Origin: Odiellus spinosus | Lineage: Eukaryota > Arthropoda > Arachnida > Opiliones > Phalangiidae | Direction: 5' to 3' | DNA: 64,000 nt | NCBI GenBank assembly: GCA_963920705.1 | Contig: CAWUCO010000268.1 | Span: 2,170,001-2,234,000, forward strand | In this document: positions 25,301 through 38,090 of the stretch, piece by piece | Layout of the letters: every line of letters starts with the position of its first letter | Position numbering within the stretch: position 1 is the first letter of the stretch | Program-made: the position numbers and the translations under genes | The notes under the pieces: model-generated | What the model was told of the DNA's origin: nothing | Databases searched by the model: none | Seen by the model: only the letters and a program-made list of their open reading frames with translations

Positions 25301-27607
25301 CCGTTGAAAAATATGGCCAATTCAAGAAATCATAGAATATCAAAATAGTCAAATTTCAGATTTTAAAAATTCGCTTTTTGATATTAGATGTTTTTTGGAT
25401 TGTCCATATTTTCCATGTTTTTCAACGGATATTCCAAAACTCTTGATTTTCAGATAGACCAATATTTGCTCTTTCGAGTGGTCTTAATTTTGTCTAAATC
25501 GCTTAAAAATCAAAAGATTTGTGTCCATTTTAATCCAATAATCTTGGATTTTTAAGTGTTTTTGCTTTATTTTAACCAATTTTATATTTGTCACAATTTT
25601 GCAATTTAGACAAAACCAAAGTCATTCGAAAGAGCAATTATTGGACAGTCTAAATAACAAGAGTTTTCAAAAATCCGTTGAAAAACAAGAAAAATATGGC
25701 CAATTCAAGAAATCATACAATATCAAAATAGTCAAATTTCAGATTTTAAAAATTCGCTTTTTGATATTAGATGCTTTTTGAATTGTCCATATTTTCCATG
25801 TTTTTCAACGGATTTTCCAAAACTCTTGATTTTCAGATAGACCAATATTTGCTCTTTCGAGTGGTCTTAATTTTGTCTAAATCGCTTAAAAATCAAAAGT
25901 TTTGTGTCCATTTGAATCCAATAATCTTGGATTTTTAAGTGTTTTTGCTTTATTTTAACCAATTTTATATTTGTCACAATTTTGCAATTTAGACAAAACC
26001 AAAGTCATTCGAAAGAGCAATTAATGGACAGTCTAAATAACAAGAGTTTTCAAAAATCCGTTGAAAAACAAGAAAAATATGGCCAATTCAAGAAATCATA
26101 GAATATCAAAATAGTCAAATTTCAGATTTTAAAAATTCGCTTTTTGATATTAGATGTTTTTTGGATTGTCCATATTTTCCATGTTTTTCAACGGATATTC
26201 CAAAACTCTTGATTTTCAGATAGACCAATATTTGCTCTTTCGAGTGGTCTTAATTTTGTCTAAATCGCTTAAAAATCAAAAGTTTTGTGTCCATTTGAAT
26301 CCAATAATCTTGGATTTTTAAGTGTTTTTGCTTTATTTTAACCAATTTTATATTTGTCACAATTTTGCAATTTAGACAAAACCAAAGTCATTCGAAAGAG
26401 CAATTAATGGACAGTCTAAATAACAAGAGTTTTCAAAAATCCGTTGAAAAATATGGCCAATTCAAGAAATCATAGAATATCAAAATAGTCAAATTTCAGA
26501 TTTTAAAAATTCTCTTTTTGATATTAGATGTTTTTTGGATTGTCCATATTTTCCATGTTTTTCAACGGATTTTCCAAAACTCTTGATTTTCAGATAGACC
26601 AATATTTGCTCTTTCGAGTGGTCTTAATTTTGTCTAAATCGCTTAAAAATCAAAAGATTTGTGTCCATTTTAATCCAATAATCTTGGATTTTTAAGTGTT
26701 TTTGCTTTATTTTAACCAATTTTATATTTGTCACAATTTTGCAATTTAGACAAAACCAAAGTCATTCGAAAGAGCAATTATTGGACAGTCTAAATAACAA
26801 GAGTTTTCAAAAATCCGTTGAAAAACAAGAAAAATATGGCCAATTCAAGAAATCATACAATATCAAAATAGTCAAATTTCAGATTTTAAAAATTCGCTTT
26901 TTGATATTAGATGCTTTTTGAATTGTCCATATTTTCCATGTTTTTCAACGGATTTTCCAAAACTCTTGATTTTCAGATAGACCAATATTTGCTCTTTCGA
27001 GTGGTCTTAATTTTGTCTAAATCGCTTAAAAATCAAAAGTTTTGTGTCCATTTGAATCCAATAATCTTGGATTTTTAAGTGTTTTTGCTTTATTTTAACC
27101 AATTTTATATTTGTCACAATTTTGCAATTTAGACAAAACCAAAGTCATTCGAAAGAGCAATTAATGGACAGTCTAAATAACAAGAGTTTTCAAAAATCCG
27201 TTGAAAAACAAGAAAAATATGGCCAATTCAAGAAATCATAGAATATCAAAATAGTCAAATTTCAGATTTTAAAAATTTGCTTTTTGATATTAGATGCTTT
27301 TTGAATTGTCCATATTTTCCATGTTTTTCAACGGATTTTCCAAAACTCTTGATTTTCAGATAGTACAATATTTGCTCTTTCGAGTGGTCTTAATTTTGTC
27401 TAAATCGCTTAAAAATCAAAAGTTTTTTGTCCATTTGAATCCTATAATCTTGGATTTTTAAGTGTTTTTGCTTTATTTTAACCAATTTTATATTTGTCAC
27501 AATTTTGCAATTTAGACAAAACCAAAGTCATTCGAAAGAGCAATTAATGGACAGTCTAAATAATAAGAGTTTTCAAAAATCCGTTGAAAAACAAGAAAAA
27601 TATGGCC
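19317..27607 (+). repeat. Plus-sense block 4
   Basis: About 21.6 monomers in plus sense. Local variants include CATAGAATGTC and ATCGCTAAAAAT in adjacent copies (20560-21130), GAATCCTATAATCTTGG in many units from 20570 to 24790, and a 9-bp deletion in two copies (near 25309 and 26449) that gives an 1140-bp repeat. Confidence 0.92.
25100..27270 (+). repeat. Higher-order repeat, 1140-bp period
   Basis: Three monomers with one 9-bp deletion (GTTGAAAAATATGGCC for the longer usual form) repeated at an offset of 1140, near 25309 and 26449. A TTATTGGACAG variant marks another member at 25634-25650 and 26774-26790. Confidence 0.85.
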
Positions 27608-27791
27608 AATTCAAAAAACATCTAATATCAAAAAGCGAATTTTTAAAATCTGAAATTTGACTATTTTGATATTGTATGGTTTCTTGAATTGACCATATTT
27701 TTCTTGTTTTTCAACGGATTTTTGAAAACTCTTATTATTTAGACTGTCCATTAACTGCTCTTTCGAATGACTTTGGTTTTGTCTAAATTGC
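27507..27791. repeat. Switch J8: arm2/arm2 unit (plus to minus)
   Basis: Block B at 27607-27614, the same type of join as J6. Confidence 0.88.
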
Positions 27792-28089
27792 AAAATTGTT
27801 ACAAATATAAAATTGGTTAAAATAAAGCAAAAACACTTAAAAATCCAAGATTATTGGATTAAAATGGACACAAAACTTTTGATTTTTAAGCGATATAGAC
27901 AAAATTAAGACCACTCGAAAGAACAAATATTGGTCTATCTAAAAAACAAGAGTTTTGGTAAATCCGTTGAAAAACATGGAAAATATGGACAATTCAAAAA
28001 GCATCTAATATCAAAAAGCGAATTTTTAAAATCTGAAATTTGACTATTTTGATATTGTATGGTTTCTTGAATTGGCCATATTTTTCTTG
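27614..28089 (-). repeat. Minus-sense block 5 (476-bp island)
   Basis: About 1.2 monomers in minus sense inside a large plus region. It carries the CGATATAGAC and GGATTAAAATGG variants seen just upstream of the switch at 19300, so it is probably related by descent to the end of minus block 4. Confidence 0.92.
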
Positions 28090-28174
28090 TTTTTCAACGG
28101 ATTTTCCAAAACTCTTTATTTTCAGATAGACCAATATTTGCTCTTTCGAGTGGTCTTAATTTTGTCTAAATCGC
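27890..28174. repeat. Switch J9: arm1/arm1 unit (minus to plus)
   Basis: Block A at 28089-28105. It shares CGATATAGAC and GGATTAAAATGG with J7, which suggests common descent. Confidence 0.9.
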
Positions 28175-28419
28175 TTAAAAATCAAAAGTTTTGTGTCCAT
28201 TTGAATCCAATAATCTTGGATTTTTAAGTGTTTTTGCTTTATTTTAACCAATTTTATATTTGTCACAATTTTTCAATTTAGACAAAACCTAAGTCATTCG
28301 AAAGAGCAATTAATGGACAGTCTAAATAACAAGAGTTTTCAAAAATCCGTTGAAAAACAAGAAAAATATGGCCAATTCAAGAAATCATAGAATATCAAAA
28401 TAGTCAAATTTCAGATTTT

Positions 28420-30020
28420 CAAAATTCGCTTTTTGATATTAGATGTTTTTTGAATTGTCCATATTTTCCATGTTTTTCAACGGATTTTCCAAAACACTTG
28501 ATTTTCAGATAGACCAATATTTGCTCTTTCGAGTGGTCTTAATTTTGTCTAAATCGCTTAAAAATCAAAAGTTTTGTGTCCATTTTAATCCAATAATCTT
28601 GGATTTTTAAGTGTTTTTGCTTTATTTTAACCAATTTTATATTTGTCACAATTTTGCAATTTAGACAAAACCAAAGTCATTCGAAAGAGCAATTAATGGA
28701 CAGTCTAAATAACAAGAGTTTTCAAAAATCCGTTGAAAAACAAGAAAAATATGGCCAATTCAAGAAATCATACAATATCAAAATAGTCAAATTTCAGATT
28801 TTCAAAATTCGCTTTTTGATATTAGATGTTTTTTGAATTGTCCATATTTTCCATGTTTTTCAACGGATTTTCCAAAACACTTGATTTTCAGATAGACCAA
28901 TATTTGCTCTTTCGAGTGGTCTTAATTTTGTCTAAATCGCTTAAAAATCAAAAGTTTTGTGTCCATTTTAATCCAATAATCTTGGATTTTTAAGTGTTTT
29001 TGCTTTATTTTAACCAATTTTATATTTGTCACAATTTTGCAATTTAGACAAAACCAAAGTCATTCGAAAGAGCAATTAATGGACAGTCTAAATAACAAGA
29101 GTTTTCAAAAATCCGTTGAAAAACAAGAAAAATATGGCCAATTCAAGAAATCATACAATATCAAAATAGTCAAATTTCAGATTTTAAAAATTCGCTTTTT
29201 GATATTAGATGCTTTTTGAATTGTCCATATTTTCCATGTTTTTCAACGGATTTTCCAAAACACTTGATTTTCAGATAGACCAATATTTGCTCTTTCGAGT
29301 GGTCTTAATTTTGTCTAAATCGCTTAAAAATCAAAAGTTTTGTGTCCATTTTAATCCAATAATCTTGGATTTTTAAGTGTTTTTGCTTTATTTTAACCAA
29401 TTTTATATTTGTCACAATTTTGCAATTTAGACAAAACCAAAGTCATTCGAAAGAGCAATTAATGGACAGTCTAAATAACAAGAGTTTTCAAAAATCCGTT
29501 GAAAAACAAGAAAAATATGGCCAATTCAAGAAATCATACAATATCAAAATAGTCAAATTTCAGATTTTCAAAATTCGCTTTTTGATATTAGATGTTTTTT
29601 GAATTGTCCATATTTTCCATGTTTTTCAACGGATTTTCCAAAACACTTGATTTTCAGATAGACCAATATTTGCTCTTTCGAGTGGTCTTAATTTTGTCTA
29701 AATCGCTTAAAAATCAAAAGTTTTGTGTCCATTTTAATCCAATAATCTTGGATTTTTAAGTGTTTTTGCTTTATTTTAACCAATTTTATATTTGTCACAA
29801 TTTTGCAATTTAGACAAAACCAAAGTCATTCGAAAGAGCAATTAATGGACAGTCTAAATAACAAGAGTTTTCAAAAATCCGTTGAAAAACAAGAAAAATA
29901 TGGCCAATTCAAGAAATCATACAATATCAAAATAGTCAAATTTCAGATTTTAAAAATTCGCTTTTTGATATTAGATGCTTTTTGAATTGTCCATATTTTC
30001 CATGTTTTTCAACGGATTTT
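28420..30020 (+). repeat. Dimeric repeat, 766-bp period
   Basis: Two alternating monomer types: one with CAGATTTTCAAAATTC and GATGTTTTTTG, the other with CAGATTTTAAAAATTC and GATGCTTTTTG. Both carry AAAACACTTGATT. Confidence 0.8.
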
Positions 30021-31299
30021 CCAAAACACTTGATTTTCAGATAGACCAATATTTGCTCTTTCGAGTGGTCTTAATTTTGTCTAAATCGCTTAAAAATCAA
30101 AAGTTTTGTGTCCATTTTAATCCAATAATCTTGGATTTTTAAGTGTTTTTGCTTTATTTTAACCAATTTTATATTTGTCACAATTTTGCAATTTAGACAA
30201 AACCAAAGTCATTCGAAAGAGCAATTAATGGACAGTCTAAATAACAAGAGTTTTCAAAAATCCGTTGAAAAACAAGAAAAATATGGCCAATTCAAGAAAT
30301 CATACAATATCAAAATAGTCAAATTTCAGATTTTAAAAATTCGCTTTTTGATATTAGATGCTTTTTGAATTGTCCATATTTTCCATGTTTTTCAACGGAT
30401 TTTCCAAAACTCTTGTTTTTTAGATAGACCAATATTTGCTCTTTCGAGTGGTCTTAATATTGTCTAAATCGCTTAAAAATCAAAAGTTTTGTGTCCATTT
30501 GAATCCAATAATCTTGGATTTTTAAGTGTTTTTGCTTTATTTTAACCAATTTTATATTTGTCACAATTTTGCAATTTAGACAAAACCAAAGTCATTCGAA
30601 AGAGCAATTAATGGACAGTCTAAATAACAAGAGTTTTCAAAAATCCGTTGAAAAACAAGAAAAATATGGCCAATTCAAGAAATCATACAATATCAAAATA
30701 GTCAAATTTCATATTTTAAAAATTCGCTTTTTGATATTAGATGCTTTTTGAATTGTCCATATTTTCCATGTTTTTCAACGGATTTTCCAAAACTCTTGTT
30801 TTTTAGATAGACCAATATTTGCTCTTTCGAGTGGTCTTAATTTTGTCTAAATCGCTTAAAAATCAAAAGTTTTGTGTCCATTTGAATCCAATAATCTTGG
30901 ATTTTTAAGTGTTTTTGCTTTATTTTAACCAATTTTATATTTGTCACAATTTTGCAATTTAGACAAAACCAAAGTCATTCGAAAGAGCAATTAATGGACA
31001 GTCTAAATAACAAGAGTTTTCAAAAATCCGTTGAAAAACAAGAAAAATATGGCCAATTCAAGAAATCATACAATATCAAAATAGTCAAATTTCAGATTTT
31101 AAAAATTCGCTTTTTGATATTAGATGCTTTTTGAATTGTCCATATTTTCCATGTTTTTCAACGGATTTTCCAAAACTCTTGTTTTTTAGATAGACCAATA
31201 TTTGCTCTTTTGAGTGGTCTTAATTTTGTCTATATCGCTTAAAAATCAAAAGTTTTGTGTCCATTTTAATCCAATAATCTTGGATTTTTAAGTGTTTTT

Positions 31300-33130
31300 G
31301 CTTAATTTTAACCAATTTTATATTTGTCACAATTATGCAATTTAGACAAAAACAAAGTCATTCGAAAGAGCAATTAATGGACAGTCTAAATAACAAGAGT
31401 TTTCAAAAATCCGTTGAAAAACAAGAAAAATATGGCCAATTCAAGAAATCATAGAATATCAAAATAGTCAAATTTCAGATTTTCAAAATTCGCTTTTTGA
31501 TATTAGATGCTTTTTGAATTGTCCATATTTTCCATGTTTTTCAACGGATTTTCCAAAACTCTTGATATTCAGATAGACCAATATTTGCTCTTTCGAGTGG
31601 TCTTAATTTTGTCTATATCGCTTAAAAATCAAAAGTTTTGTGTCCATTTTAATCCAATAATCTTGGATTTTTAAGTGTTTTTGCTTTATTTTAACCAATT
31701 TTATATTTGTCACAATTATGCAATTTAGACAAAAACAAAGTCATTCGAAAGAGCAATTAATGGACAGTCTAAATAACAAGAGTTTTCAAAAATCCGTTGA
31801 AAAACAAGAAAAATATGGCCAATTCAAGAAATCATAGAATATCAAAATAGTCAAATTTCAGATTTTCAAAATTCGCTTTTTGATATTAGATGCTTTTTGA
31901 ATTGTCCATATTTTCCATGTTTTTCAACGGATTTTCCAAAACTCTTGATATTCAGATAGACCAATATTTGCTCTTTCGAGTGGTCTTAATTTTGTCTATA
32001 TCGCTTAAAAATCAAAAGTTTTGTGTCCATTTTAATCCAATAATCTTGGATTTTTAAGTGTTTTTGCTTTATTTTAACCAATTTTATATTTGTCACAATT
32101 ATGCAATTTAGACAAAAACAAAGTCATTCGAAAGAGCAATTAATGGACAGTCTAAATAACAAGAGTTTTCAAAAATCCGTTGAAAAACAAGAAAAATATG
32201 GCCAATTCAAGAAATCATAGAATATCAAAATAGTCAAATTTCAGATTTTCAAAATTCGCTTTTTGATATTAGATGCTTTTTGAATTGTCCATATTTTCCA
32301 TGTTTTTCAACGGATTTTCCAAAACTCTTGATATTCAGATAGACCAATATTTGCTCTTTCGAGTGGTCTTAATTTTGTCTATATCGCTTAAAAATCAAAA
32401 GTTTTGTGTCCATTTTAATCCAATTATCTTGGATTTTTAAGTGTTTTTGCTTTATTTTAACCAATTTTATATTTGTCACAATTATGCAATTTAGACAAAA
32501 ACAAAGTCATTCGAAAGAGCAATTAATGGACAGTCTAAATAACAAGAGTTTTCAAAAATCCGTTGAAAAACAAGAAAAATATGGCCAATTCAAGAAATCA
32601 TAGAATATCAAAATAGTCAAATTTCAGATTTTCAAAATTCGCTTTTTGATATTAGATGCTTTTTGAATTGTCCATATTTTCCATGTTTTTCAACGGATTT
32701 TCCAAAACTCTTGATATTCAGATAGACCAATATTTGCTCTTTCGAGTGGTCTTAATTTTGTCTATATCGCTTAAAAATCAAAAGTTTTGTGTCCATTTTA
32801 ATCCAATAATCTTGGATTTTTAAGTGTTTTTGCTTTATTTTAACCAATTTTATATTTGTCACAATTATGCAATTTAGACAAAAACAAAGTCATTCGAAAG
32901 AGCAATTAATGGACAGTCTAAATAACAAGAGTTTTCAAAAATCCGTTGAAAAACAAGAAAAATATGGCCAATTCAAGAAATCATAGAATATCAAAATAGT
33001 CAAATTTCAGATTTTCAAAATTCGCTTTTTGATATTAGATGCTTTTTGAATTGTCCATATTTTCCATGTTTTTCAACGGATTTTCCAAAACTCTTGATAT
33101 TCAGATAGACCAATATTTGCTCTTTCGAGT
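31300..33130 (+). repeat. Run of five nearly identical 383-bp monomers
   Basis: Successive copies share CACAATTATGCAATTTAG, GACAAAAACAAAG, CATAGAATATC, CTTGATATTCAGATAG and TCTATATCGC at exact 383-bp spacing. One copy has CCAATTATCTTGG near 32421. This is the most homogeneous monomer run I saw, consistent with recent amplification. Confidence 0.85.
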
Positions 33131-33251
33131 GGTCTTAATTTTGTCTAAATCGCTTAAAAATCAAAAGTTTTGTGTCCATTTGAATCCTATAATCTTGGAT
33201 TTTTAAGCGTTTTTGCTTAATTTTAACCAATTTTATATTTGTCACAGTTTT

Positions 33252-33536
33252 GCAATTTAGACAAAACCAAAGTCATTCGAAAGAGCAATTAATGGACAGT
33301 CTAAATAATAAGAGTTTTCAAAAATCCGTTGAAAAACAAGAAAAATATGGCCAATTCAAGAAATCATAGAATATCAAAATAGTCAAATTTCAGATTTTAA
33401 AAATTCGCTTTTTGATATTAGATGTTTTTTGAATTGGCCATATTTTTCTTGTTTTTCAACGGATTTTTGAAAACTCTTATTATTTAGACTGTCCATTAAT
33501 TGCTCTTTCGAATGACTTTGGTTTTGTCTAAATTGC
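33252..33536. repeat. Switch J10: arm2/arm2 unit with plus-sense centre
   Basis: Plus to minus at 33429-33436 (TTGAATTG, the mirror of block B). Unlike J6, the centre and the inner edge stay in plus sense and only the outer part of the second arm is exchanged. It is the axis of an inverted repeat with 5.3 kb of plus sequence on the left. Confidence 0.88.
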
Positions 33537-35829
33537 AAAATTGTGACAAATATAAAATTGGTTAAAATAAAGCAAAAACACTTAAAAATCCAAGATTATT
33601 GGATTCAAATGGAGACAAAACTTTTGATTTTTAAGCGATTTAGACAAAATTAAGACTACTCGAAAGAGCAAATATTGGTCTATCTAAAAAACAAGAGTTT
33701 TGGAAAATCCGTTGAAAAACATGGAAAATATGGACAATTCAAAAAACATCTAATATCAAAAAGCGAATTTTGAAAATCTGAAATTTGACTATTTTGATAT
33801 TGTATGGTTTCTTGAATTGGCCATATTTTTCTTGTTTTTCAACGGATTTTTGAAAACTCTTGTTATTTAGACTGTCCATTAATTGCTCTTTCGAATGACT
33901 TTGTTTTTGTCTAAATTGCAAAATTGTGACCAATATAAAATTGGTTAAAATTAAGCAAAAACGCTTAAAAATCCAAGATTATTGGATTCAAATGGACACA
34001 AAACTTTTGATTTTCAAGCGATTTAGACAAAATTAAGACCACTCGAAAGAGCAAATATTGGTCTATCTAAAAAACATGAGTTTTGGAAAATCCCTTGAAA
34101 AACATGGAAAATATGGACAATTCAAAAAGTATCTAATATCAAAAAGCGAATTTTTAAAATCGGAAATTGGACTATTTTGATATTGTATGATTTCTTGAAT
34201 TGGCCATATTTTTCTTGTTTTTCAACGGATTTTTGAAAACTCTTATTATTTAGACTGTCAATTAATTGCTCTTTCGAATGACTTTGGTTTTGTCTAAATT
34301 GCAAAATTGTGACAAATATAAAATTGGTTAAAATAAAGCAAAAACACTTAAAAATCCAAGATTATTGGATTCAAATGAAGACAAAACTTTTGATTTTTAA
34401 GCGATTTAGACAAAATTAAGACTACTCGAAAGAGCAAATATTGGTCTATCTAAAAAACAAGAGGTTTGGAAAATCCGTTGAAAAACATGGAAAATATGGA
34501 CAATTCAAAAAACATCTAATATCAAAAAGCGAATTTTTAAAATCGGAAATTGGACTATTTTGATATTGTATGATTTCTTGAATTGGCCATATTTTTCTTG
34601 TTTTTCAACGGATTTTTGAAAACTCTTATTATTTAGACTGTCCATTAATTGCTCTTTCGAATGACTTTGGTTTTGTCTAAATTGCAAAATTGTGACAAAT
34701 ATAAAATTGGTTAAAATAAAGCAAAAACACTTAAAAATCCAAGATTATTGGATTCAAATGGAGACAAAACTTTTGATTTTTAAGCGATTTAGACAAAATT
34801 AAGACTACTCGAAAGAGCAAATATTGGTCTATCTAAAAAACAAGAGTTTTGGAAAGTCCGTTAAAAAACATGGAAAATATGGACAATTCAAAAAACATCT
34901 AATATCAAAAAGCGAATTTTGAAAATATGAAATTTGACTATTTTGATATTGTATGGTTTCTTGAATTGGCCATATTTTTCTTGTTTTTCAACGGATTTTT
35001 GAAAACTCTTATTATTTAGACTGTCCATTAATTGCTCTTTCGAATGACTTTGGTTTTGTCTAAATTGCAAAATTGTGACCATTATAAAATTGGTTAAAAT
35101 TAAGCAAAAACGCTTAAAAATCCAAGATTATTGGATTCAAATGGACACAAAACTTTTGATTTTTAAGCGATTTAGACAAAATTAGACCACTCGAAAGAGC
35201 AAATATTGGTCTATCTAAAAAACAAGAGTTTTGGAAAATCCGTTGAAAAACATGGAAAATATGGACAATTCAAAAAGCATCTAATATCAAAAAGCGAATT
35301 TTTAAAATCTGAAATTTGACTATTTTGATATTGTATGATTTCTTGAATTGGCCATATTTTTCTTGTTTTTCAACGGATTTTTGAAAACTATTGTTATTTA
35401 GACTGTCCATTAATTGCTCTTTCGAATGACTTCGGTTTTGTCTAAATTGCAAAATTGTGACAAATCTAAAATTGGTTAAAATAAAGCAAAAACACTTAAA
35501 AATCCAAGATTATTGGATTCAAATGGACACAAAACTTTTGATTTTTAAGCGATTTAGACAAAATTAAGACTACTCGAAAGAGCAAATATTGGTCTATCTA
35601 AAAAACAAGAGTTTTGGAAAATCCGTTGAAAAACATGGAAAATATGGACAATTCAAAAAACATCTAATATCAAAAAGCGAATTTTGAAAATCTGAAATTT
35701 GACTATTTTGATATTGTATGGTTTCTTGATTTGGCCATATTTTTCTTGTTTTTCAACGGATTTTTGAAAACTCTTGTTATTTAGACTGTCCATTAATTGC
35801 TCTTTCGAATGACTTTGGTTTTGTCTAAA

Positions 35830-38090
35830 TTGCAAAATTGTGACCAATATAAAATTGGTTAAAATTAAGCAAAAACGCTTAAAAATCCAAGATTATTGGA
35901 TTCAAATGGACACAAAACTTTTGATTTTCAAGCGATTTAGACAAAATTAAGACCATTCGAAAGAGCAAATATTGGTCTATCTAAAAAACAAGAGTTTTGG
36001 AAAATCCGTTGAAAAACATGGAAAATATGGACAATTCAAAAAGCATCTAATATCAAAAAGCGAATTTTGAAAATCTGAAATTTGACTATTTTGATATTGT
36101 ATGATTTCTTGAATTGGCCATATTTTTCTTGTTTTTCAACGGATTTTTGAAAACTATTGTTATTTAGACTGTCCATTAATTGCTCTTTCGAATGACTTTG
36201 GTTTTGTCTAAATTGCAAAATTGTGACAAATCTAAAATTGGTTAAAATAAAGCAAAAACACTTAAAAATCCAAGATTATTGGATTCAAATGGACACAAAA
36301 CCTTTGATTTTTAAGCGATTTAGACAAAATTAAGACTACTCGAAAGAGCAAATATTGGTCTATCTAAAAAACAAGAGTTTTGGAAAATTGTTGAAAAACA
36401 TGGAAAATATGGACAATTCAAAAAACATCTAATATCAAAAAGCGAATTTTGAAAATCTGAAATTTGACTATTTTGATATTGTATGGTTTCTTGATTTGGC
36501 CATATTTTTCTTGTTTTTCAACGGATTTTTGAAAACTCTTGTTATTTAGACTGTCCATTAATTGCTCTTTCGAATGACTTTGGTTTTGTCTAAATTGCAA
36601 AATTGTGACCAATATAAAATTGGTTAAAATTAAGCAAAAACGCTTAAAAATCCAAGATTATTGGATTCAAATGGACACAAAACTTTTGATTTTTAAGCGA
36701 TTTAGACAAAATTAGACCACTCGAAAGAGCAAATATTGGTCTATCTAAAAAACATGAGTTTTGGAAAATCCCTTGAAAAACATGGAAAATATGGACAATT
36801 CAAAAAACATCTAATATCAAAAAGCGAATTTTGAAAATCTGAAATTTGACTATTTTGATATTGTATGGTTTCTTGATTTGGCCATATTTTTCTTGTTTTT
36901 CAACGGATTTTTGAAAACTCTTGTTATTTAGACTGTCCATTAATTGCTCTTTCGAATGACTTTGGTTTTGTCTAAATTGCAAAATTGTGACCAATATAAA
37001 ATTGGTTAAAATTAAGCAAAAACGCTTAAAAATCCAAGATTATTGGATTCAAATGGACACAAAACTTTTGATTTTCAAGCGATTTAGACAAAATTAAGAC
37101 CACTCGAAAGAGCAAATATTGGTCTATCTAAAAAACAAGAGTTTTGGAAAATCCGTTGAAAAACATGGAAAATATGGACAATTCAAAAAGCATCTAATAT
37201 CAAAAAGCGAATTTTGAAAATCTGAAATTTGACTCTTTTGATATTCTATGATTTCTTGAATTGGCCATATTTTTCTTGTTTTTCAACGGATTTTTCAAAA
37301 CTCTTGTTATTTAGACTGTCCATTAATTGCTCTTTCGAATGACTTTGGTTTTGTCTAAATTGCAAAATTGTGACCAATATAAAATTGGTTAAAATTAAGC
37401 AAAAACGCTTAAAAATCCAAGATTATTGGATTCAAATGGACACAAAACTTTTGATTTTCAAGCGATTTAGACAAAATTAAGACCATTCGAAAGAGCAAAT
37501 ATTGGTCTATCTAAAAAACAAGAGTTTTGGAAAATCCGTTGAAAAACATGGAAAATATGGACAATTCAAAAAGCATCTAATATCAAAAAGCGAATTTTGA
37601 AAATCTGAAATTTGACTATTTTGATATTGTATGATTTCTTGAATTGGCCATATTTTTCTTGTTTTTCAACGGATTTTTGAAAACTATTGTTATTTAGACT
37701 GTCCATTAATTGCTCTTTCGAATGACTTTGGTTTTGTCTAAATTGCAAAATTGTGACAAATCTAAAATTGGTTAAAATAAAGCAAAAACACTTAAAAATC
37801 CAAGATTATTGGATTCAAATGGACACAAAACCTTTGATTTTTAAGCGATTTAGACAAAATTAAGACTACTCGAAAGAGCAAATATTGGTCTATCTAAAAA
37901 ACAAGAGTTTTGGAAAATTGTTGAAAAACATGGAAAATATGGACAATTCAAAAAACATCTAATATCAAAAAGCGAATTTTGAAAATCTGAAATTTGACTA
38001 TTTTGATATTGTATGGTTTCTTGATTTGGCCATATTTTTCTTGTTTTTCAACGGATTTTTGAAAACTATTGTTATTTAGACTGTCCATTA
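35830..38090 (-). repeat. Higher-order repeat, 1530-bp period
   Basis: About 35830-36560 matches 37360-38090. Markers are TGGAAAATTGTTG (loss of CCG in block A) at 36381 and 37911, GACCATTCGAAAG, and AAACTATTGTTATTTAG. Confidence 0.8.

Larger units (their letters stand above)
28106..33429 (+). repeat. Plus-sense block 5
   Basis: About 13.9 monomers. The first part (28420-30020) alternates two monomer types with a 766-bp period and the AAAACACTTGATT variant. The last part (31300-33100) is a run of five almost identical monomers with CACAATTATGC, TCTATATCGC and CTTGATATTCAG. Confidence 0.92.
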
